Below, piece after piece: positions 59,568 to 64,000 of a stretch of DNA of 64,000 bases. Positions within the stretch are counted from its first letter, which is position 1. Each line of letters starts with the position of its first letter. The translations under genes and the position numbers were made by a program. This stretch comes from Calothrix sp. 336/3. Its GTDB lineage: Bacteria > Cyanobacteriota > Cyanobacteriia > Cyanobacteriales > Nostocaceae. Location of the stretch: NCBI RefSeq assembly GCF_000734895.2, contig NZ_CP011382.1:1962700-2026699 (forward strand), read 5' to 3'. The notes below the pieces were generated by a model. The model had not been told where the DNA came from. It did not search any database and saw only the letters and a program-made list of their open reading frames with translations.

Positions 59568-60059
59568 TTAAAGATTTGGTAGAACATAGCGTTTGTTAGC
59601 TCTTTTTTTGGCTTCTTCGACAACTTTGCGATCGCCTGTAAAAGCAATCTCTCCAACCACTGGTTTGTTGTTACCCTGAACAATCCTTGCAGTATTCCCA
59701 TTCGCATCACAAACGATTGTCCCCACTGGTAGTTCTGTCTTCCGCACTCGGTCAATAACTGGTTGTCCGACTGAGAGGGAGGTAAAGGAATTGGGGTCTT
59801 TCATCGCAACGACCATCACACAACCCTTTTCATACCTTTGTTTGGCAATTTCCGCTTGTGCTTCTGCTGCTTGTTGGGATGCTTGGAGTTGCCATACCGA
59901 AGCTGAATTTTCGCGCACTGTTTTCTGTAATTGGGAAACCGCAGAGAGATTAGCTTTGATGTTTGCACTTGAGAAAGCCAAACAAACGCAGATACCGAAG
60001 AAGAAAACTGCTGTCATCGGATTTCGTTCTAAATGCTTCATCAATCGAGATTTGTTCAT
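59568..60059 (-). CDS. Membrane-anchored periplasmic-type coiled-coil protein (163 aa)
   Basis: Membrane segment at residues 15-32 (MTAVFFFGICVCLAFSSAN), a Gln-rich coiled coil (VSQLQKTVRENSASVWQLQA), then a compact beta domain (SLSVGQPVIDRVRKTELPVG, TIVCDANGNTARIVQGN). It starts four bases inside the upstream gene. Between its stop and the next gene lies a tandem of AATTACG units (59524-59554). It probably belongs to the same membrane complex as its neighbours. Confidence 0.6.
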   Translation of the reverse strand: MNKSRLMKHLERNPMTAVFFFGICVCLAFSSANIKANLSAVSQLQKTVRENSASVWQLQASQQAAEAQAEIAKQRYEKGCVMVVAMKDPNSFTSLSVGQPVIDRVRKTELPVGTIVCDANGNTARIVQGNNKPVVGEIAFTGDRKVVEEAKKRANKRYVLPNL

Positions 60060-60748
60060 GAATGCAAGTAACGACTGATTAGGGTTTGTGTGAGTTGACG
60101 GGTATCCAGAATCGTTTTCGGGGTATTGGGCTTTTTTGCTTGTGCAACCTCATTCAAAAATTCCCCAGCATCAAACTCGGTTTTCATGGTGGTTATTTCC
60201 TCAAGTTCTGTCTGTACTTGGGAACTAGAATTAATACCGTAATCATCCAAAATTCTCTCCAGCTTTTCGGGGTCGGTTAATAGTTGGGTAATTTGAGAAA
60301 TCTGTTTCGCTGATTCCTGATTGATGTCAGAAAGTGACTTGGTATTTAACTGTGCCAAGGTATGTTTGAGTACCGCATCTGAGATTTGATGGAGTACGGT
60401 TGCTTTGGCGATCGCCTCCCCTGCGATAATCTCTACCATTCCCCGAAATACATCAGCAGGAATATTTGCTGCACGCTCTGTGGCAATTTCAATTGCGAGT
60501 TTCTCAACTTGGACGAGACTGGGAGAAGCATTATTAGTCGTATTTTCTGTTAATACTTTCTGCTGATTGATAGCCTCTTCCACTATTTTGAAAACTTGTT
60601 CCAAACGCTCGGTAATAGTTGCGGGAAATTGGTCAGCATTGGCGTCGATTTCATTATCGTGTTTGCTAAGTTCTTCCAGGGCATTAATAATTTGCTCATC
60701 ACTATATTGTCCTACGAAATACTCGAATAATTCTTCTCTGGTAAACAT
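60056..60748 (-). CDS. Helical hypothetical protein (230 aa)
   Basis: MFTREELFEYFVGQYSDEQI at the start, all-helical, with long acidic helices and the end LDTRQLTQTLISRYLHS. No family. It overlaps the downstream 163-aa gene (ATGA) and follows the 142-aa gene by three bases, so it belongs to the same transcript. Confidence 0.6.
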   Translation of the reverse strand: MFTREELFEYFVGQYSDEQIINALEELSKHDNEIDANADQFPATITERLEQVFKIVEEAINQQKVLTENTTNNASPSLVQVEKLAIEIATERAANIPADVFRGMVEIIAGEAIAKATVLHQISDAVLKHTLAQLNTKSLSDINQESAKQISQITQLLTDPEKLERILDDYGINSSSQVQTELEEITTMKTEFDAGEFLNEVAQAKKPNTPKTILDTRQLTQTLISRYLHS

Positions 60749-60751
60749 GAT

Positions 60752-61180
60752 TTATTCCTGAATTAAGGATTTAGCAGCAAAGCGTTCTTGTTCCTGTCGA
60801 TATTCTTCTCTTGTGAACTCACTTTTTTTGGCATTCAAATATTCTTGTGCCATCCACTTTTTTTGAATCCCATTGGGTAGTCCGTTGTAAATCTCTCCGA
60901 TTTTGCCAATAACCCACACCTGATAGGGAACTATAGGTGGTGTGGCGTTAAAACTGGATGCTCTCTTCAACATTTTTATCTGTTGTAATTTATACTCTGG
61001 GATAGTTGTTGCTAGGGTTTCCCATCGCTTCCAGGTACGGTAACAAATGCCTAAAATTCTGCTTCCCTCTGCTAAAGATAGGGGAAAACCCAAGGGATGC
61101 AGGTTAACATCGAGCGAAGTCGAGATGTTAATTTCTGGATTTATGATGTGAAATAGCTGATTTCTCCATTCCTTTATCAT
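60752..61180 (-). CDS. HTH-like hypothetical protein (142 aa)
   Basis: A likely helix-turn-helix FPLSLAEGSRILGICYRTWKRWE lies near residues 33-55, followed by a basic helix and the end YRQEQERFAAKSLIQE. It heads the operon leading to the ATPase, as the 155-aa HTH gene heads the E1 membrane-protein genes. It is possibly the operon's regulator, acting at the palindrome upstream (61216-61236). Confidence 0.55.
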   Translation of the reverse strand: MIKEWRNQLFHIINPEINISTSLDVNLHPLGFPLSLAEGSRILGICYRTWKRWETLATTIPEYKLQQIKMLKRASSFNATPPIVPYQVWVIGKIGEIYNGLPNGIQKKWMAQEYLNAKKSEFTREEYRQEQERFAAKSLIQE

Positions 61181-61496
61181 TAGGTAGTGAATAGTAACTT
61201 AGAGAGAGTTAATGCATTGACAATATACGTGTCAATATCCGGTTAGAGTGATTGTTTATAGCCTGTTAATGATTTGACTATTGACATCGTTAATTCACAA
61301 ATAAAACCCAAGGATGAGTTGTTTTCAAATCAACTAAGTTTGATATCTCTTTCCTTTATGAGACAGAATATCTTTTATTAAATACTCACTGTTTATATTC
61401 AATGCGAATATTCACGTAAATTTTCGGAAATTATTGAGTAAAACAAAAACACCAAAGTGAGAAACTTTGATGTTTTAAGTTGATATATATGAATTA
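61181..61496. other. Intergenic region with palindromic promoter/operator candidate and terminator
   Basis: ATTGACA...TGTCAAT (61216-61236) is a palindrome that supplies a -35-like TTGACA for the leftward 142-aa gene; the -10 is weak (TTAACT). Near 61447-61476, ACACCAAAGT and ACTTTGATGT form a hairpin that could end the Uma2 transcript. No gene seen. Confidence 0.45.
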
Positions 61497-62240
61497 CTAA
61501 TCGGGAGGTAAATTATCAGGGTCTATACCAAGAGAACGTAAATGCTGTGCCAATTTTTCTGCTTTCTCTTCTGCCATTAAATAGCGATCGCCTTGTTCGT
61601 TATACCAAGATAAAAATTCCTGTTTAATTCCACCAATAACACCTTGATGTCTTCCAATTCCTAAACCAACTTCTGGCATCCATAATGGTTCGCCAATTTG
61701 TTGTTGATAATTCTCATCCACCAACTTATAAATTTCAAACGGTTGATGTCTATCCCGTTGCCAATATTCGGGGTTGTAAATAATGTAGTAAAGTACGCCA
61801 AGTTTGCGATAAATTTCCAATTTTTCGTCGTATTCGTCCCCTGGCGTGTGGGATACCATTTCTAAGGCTAATATCGGTACTACCTCGTTTTCTTCCCACA
61901 CCGCGTAACTTCGGCGGGATTTTCCACCTTTTTTGCGTTCCACTCCCAAACTCAAAAACCCATCTGGAACCACGGGTACTCTCGGATTAACCCCTGTGGT
62001 GTGGTAGACTGCCATGTCTACACCAAAGTACCAGTCGGTGCGATTTGCCCAAATCGAAGTAAGCAAGAACAATAGAATATTTGGTAGAAAATTTTGGTCT
62101 TCGTTATCCACGGGTATATCGTCCGAGCAGGCTAATTCTTCGGTGCTGGGTAGTATTACCGTTTTTGGTTTGTCTGACAGCATAGCTGACACAGGTGGGT
62201 ACTTTATCTCTATATTATAGATGACTCGTGATTCTGACAT
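61497..62240 (-). CDS. Uma2-family (DUF820) PD-(D/E)xK protein (247 aa)
   Basis: VALEMVSHTPGDEYDEKLEI-type core (here LALEMVSHTPGDEYDEKLEI, then YRKLGVLYYIIYNPEYW), and PRVPVVPDGFLSLGVERKKG upstream. This is the Uma2 pattern, a restriction-endonuclease-like fold hugely expanded in cyanobacteria with unknown substrates. Length is normal. It is flanked by gaps on both sides and is likely independent of the surrounding operon. Confidence 0.85.
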   Translation of the reverse strand: MSESRVIYNIEIKYPPVSAMLSDKPKTVILPSTEELACSDDIPVDNEDQNFLPNILLFLLTSIWANRTDWYFGVDMAVYHTTGVNPRVPVVPDGFLSLGVERKKGGKSRRSYAVWEENEVVPILALEMVSHTPGDEYDEKLEIYRKLGVLYYIIYNPEYWQRDRHQPFEIYKLVDENYQQQIGEPLWMPEVGLGIGRHQGVIGGIKQEFLSWYNEQGDRYLMAEEKAEKLAQHLRSLGIDPDNLPPD

Positions 62241-62341
62241 ATTAATAAGTGAAAATCAAAATATACTCAGCTTGATATTTAGAGCGATCGCTTGATTTGA
62301 AATATTTTTCATCTCGTGAGGATTAACTAATGAATTGGGAT

Positions 62342-62722
62342 TTAATCGTTAATTATTTTCAAATATCCCTGTAATTTGAAAATCAGATGAAAACAACGCA
62401 ATAATATCCCCACCGAATAATGATAAGGTTTTCCATAAAACCACCCTTCAATAGTTCTCTCGTTATAACCAGTTAAAAATGAAAGCGTTATGGTACAAGC
62501 TTTCATGTAGCCAGTGGGATTGCGTTTTCCTGGACTTGGAATTTCAACACCTGGGTGAAAAATCGGTATCCAAAATTCGCACCATTCTTCTGGTGACATT
62601 GGTGTTAAAAGCTCGAAGTATACTCGTTGGTTGTGATATCTTTGTCTTTCTGACAACATGAATCTCGCCAACCAACGAGGTATTTTTATCATTTCTTCGC
62701 GTGTTTTATCGGGAGATTGCAT
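62342..62722 (-). CDS. Hypothetical protein (126 aa)
   Basis: MQSPDKTREEMIKIPRWLAR, aromatic-rich, with LSFLTGYNERTIEGWFYGKP, which reads as a helix-turn-helix with a Trp-containing recognition helix. It overlaps the 182-aa gene by 17 bases. It is possibly DNA-binding; family not recognised. Confidence 0.5.
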   Translation of the reverse strand: MQSPDKTREEMIKIPRWLARFMLSERQRYHNQRVYFELLTPMSPEEWCEFWIPIFHPGVEIPSPGKRNPTGYMKACTITLSFLTGYNERTIEGWFYGKPYHYSVGILLRCFHLIFKLQGYLKIIND

Positions 62723-63254
62723 TTTGCTGATGGTTGGATACGATCGAATTTTGAATTGTGGAGAAATTTCCTTCTGAGATTTCCGCTAATCGAGATTGAA
62801 TATTGCTAATTATTCCTGCCCAATCAGCATTTCTATCCCATTCGCAACGGATTCTGCTTTTTGTTGTTGCATCGTAAAGTCGGCAAAATACCACATTCTC
62901 TTCGCCAGGAGTTGCAGCAATAATTAACGGTTTGGAAAAGTCGTAAAATTGTGATGCAGCGAGGAGAAAAGTTTTCGCAAAATTGGTTTCGATGCCAGTT
63001 CTAATTACGTAAACCTCATCGGCATAAATGACTATATCTAGCTTTAAATTATCTTTGCCCTTAAACTCCTTACTGGTCAATTTCAAGCTTTTTAAGTAAC
63101 CAGTTAATCCTCTTTGTTGAACTGGAATTGTTTGATTGTTGTTGATATTGTATTGATACCATAAGAACGATTCACCGCTTAATTCTCCGTTTTTGACATA
63201 CAAGTAAATTGGCTCTGGCGGATTACAAAGACCTAACTTGACTTCGGAATTCAT
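62706..63254 (-). CDS. Hypothetical protein (182 aa)
   Basis: Beta-rich core: GLTGYLKSLKLTSKEFKGKD, LDIVIYADEVYVIRTGIETN and LIIAATPGEENVVFCRLYDA. A fold of this type could bind single-stranded nucleic acid, but no signature confirms it. The C-terminal tail is polar. It is in the leftward group with the 157- and 126-aa genes. Confidence 0.5.
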   Translation of the reverse strand: MNSEVKLGLCNPPEPIYLYVKNGELSGESFLWYQYNINNNQTIPVQQRGLTGYLKSLKLTSKEFKGKDNLKLDIVIYADEVYVIRTGIETNFAKTFLLAASQFYDFSKPLIIAATPGEENVVFCRLYDATTKSRIRCEWDRNADWAGIISNIQSRLAEISEGNFSTIQNSIVSNHQQNAISR

Positions 63255-63349
63255 ATTTTCTGCTCCAATGTTGATAAGGAAATCATGCCTAATAGGGCTG
63301 CAATTTTGCGTTGATGTTAGATATTGCAGCCCCTTTCAATCTCAAGTTC

Positions 63350-63823
63350 TCAAGTTCTCACGCTCTCTTTTTCTAGGGTTTTCAACAGTAGTAATAAATA
63401 CTGGATGCTAAGTTGAAGAACGTCCAAGCATTTGGCGTAAATTTTTTGAACTAAATTTGTAGCGTTCACAAACTGTTTGGATTTTTGCAGGGGAGTAAAT
63501 ACTGGTATCGTGACACGCTCTTTCTCTGCTGCGGTTACTTCTTCTTGTTCGGGTAGCGTTCCTTGGGTAAAGTGCCATGTTATGAAGTGGAAGCATTTCA
63601 TCCAAGTATTTGCTCGATAGATTTCGATGCCATTGACACTCACTATCCAAGGCTGGGTTTCAAAATCTTCGTCGGTGAGGATAATTTTTGCTATCGCTCT
63701 ATCTCCAGCAAAAATCTCATGTTCCTCAAACGATATTTCTACTGCCTTGATGTCGCTTAAGTTTCGAGGAGGTTCGTGACGCTCGCTTGAGGAAACTTGA
63801 AAAGCATCCGTCGCATAAGTCAT
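63350..63823 (-). CDS. Hypothetical protein (157 aa)
   Basis: MTYATDAFQVSSSERHEPPR, then a beta-type centre (IAKIILTDEDFETQPWIVSV, NGIEIYRANTWMKCFHFITW) and a hydrophobic helix near the C terminus (CLDVLQLSIQYLLLLLKTLE) that could be membrane-associated. ACAGGAGT precedes the ATG. No family recognised. Confidence 0.5.
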   Translation of the reverse strand: MTYATDAFQVSSSERHEPPRNLSDIKAVEISFEEHEIFAGDRAIAKIILTDEDFETQPWIVSVNGIEIYRANTWMKCFHFITWHFTQGTLPEQEEVTAAEKERVTIPVFTPLQKSKQFVNATNLVQKIYAKCLDVLQLSIQYLLLLLKTLEKESVRT

Positions 63824-64000
63824 AATATAGACTCCTGTAAAGGTTCAAAGGGCGATCGCACGAGTTTCTCAGGCAAGGGCGGTTGTCCTTTGTTTTAGTA
63901 TAATCACATTTTACATATTTTGTAGAAATTAATCAACTGCTATAGACGATATTCTTTGGAATAAAGGATGGCTAATAGTTTGCGCCACCACGGGATAAAA
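63824..64000. other. Right edge, non-coding
   Basis: One GCGATCGC site and AT-rich DNA upstream of the 157-aa gene. No gene start recognised before the window ends. Confidence 0.4.

Noticed and set aside
61497..62240. Uma2 protein as part of an insertion sequence or defence gene
   Set aside because: Uma2 proteins are scattered in cyanobacteria; no repeats or partner genes here support either role.

Overview
The window comes from a filamentous-type cyanobacterium. The octamer GCGATCGC is scattered throughout coding and non-coding DNA, and several genes belong to cyanobacterial families (KGK domain, Uma2/DUF820, an IS701-type transposase). Most of the window is an array of integrated elements lined up on copies of one 43-bp sequence. 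That sequence is the 3' half of a tRNA-Phe gene, from the GAA anticodon loop to the acceptor end. It occurs at 2108-2150, 21752-21794 and 38798-38840; no complete tRNA gene is present here.

Left flank (1-2107): an IS701-family transposase running off the window edge, one small hypothetical gene and non-coding DNA. Element 1 (E1, 2108-21794) and element 2 (E2, 21752-38840) are related, mosaic, phage-like integrative elements. Each has a tyrosine recombinase at its right end (the two are almost identical), an early block controlled by a ribbon-helix-helix repressor with its own operator repeats, a replication protein, and a set of small virion-like beta-rich or adhesin-like proteins. Each also has a large glycine-rich membrane-active protein and a lysis module (holin plus amidase in E1, holin plus an M15-peptidase remnant in E2). 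I recognise no terminase, portal, major capsid or tail-tube gene, so they are either satellites or a virus-like lineage with unfamiliar structural genes. E1 replicates with a DnaB-N/RecA-type helicase and E2 with a DUF3854/VirE-type protein, yet both proteins end in the same C-terminal domain. In both, a dense repeat cluster sits inside the gene just before that domain: GATC sites in E1 and 10-bp TGTCCCAGAT repeats in E2. Similar clusters lie inside other putative DNA-binding genes of the elements. I read them as candidate origins or binding sites carried inside the gene of the protein that uses them.

Third island (38798 to the right end): a different tyrosine recombinase (39013-40215), then a DISARM anti-phage locus: drmD, drmMI, a VapBC-like toxin-antitoxin pair, drmA, drmB, drmC, and a convergent C5-cytosine methyltransferase (drmMII). 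It carries the class 1 genes plus the methyltransferase normally associated with class 2. A hairpin-rich MITE-like element separates drmD from drmMI, and drmMI carries two in-frame repeat-derived insertions. To the right is a leftward operon (63823 to 56855) of hypothetical proteins, including an HTH-like protein, membrane and coiled-coil proteins and a membrane-anchored P-loop ATPase. Its layout parallels the integrase-proximal operons of E1 and E2.

Working model: E1 and E2 inserted one after another at a tRNA-Phe 3' end next to a defence island that uses the same site. In E1 and E2 the RHH repressor region controls the rightward early operon (membrane proteins, ATPase or wHTH protein, integrase), the Rep proteins act on origins inside their own genes, and the virion-like and lysis genes form the late blocks. 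Everything here is read from sequence alone; family names rest on motif recognition and no searches were run.
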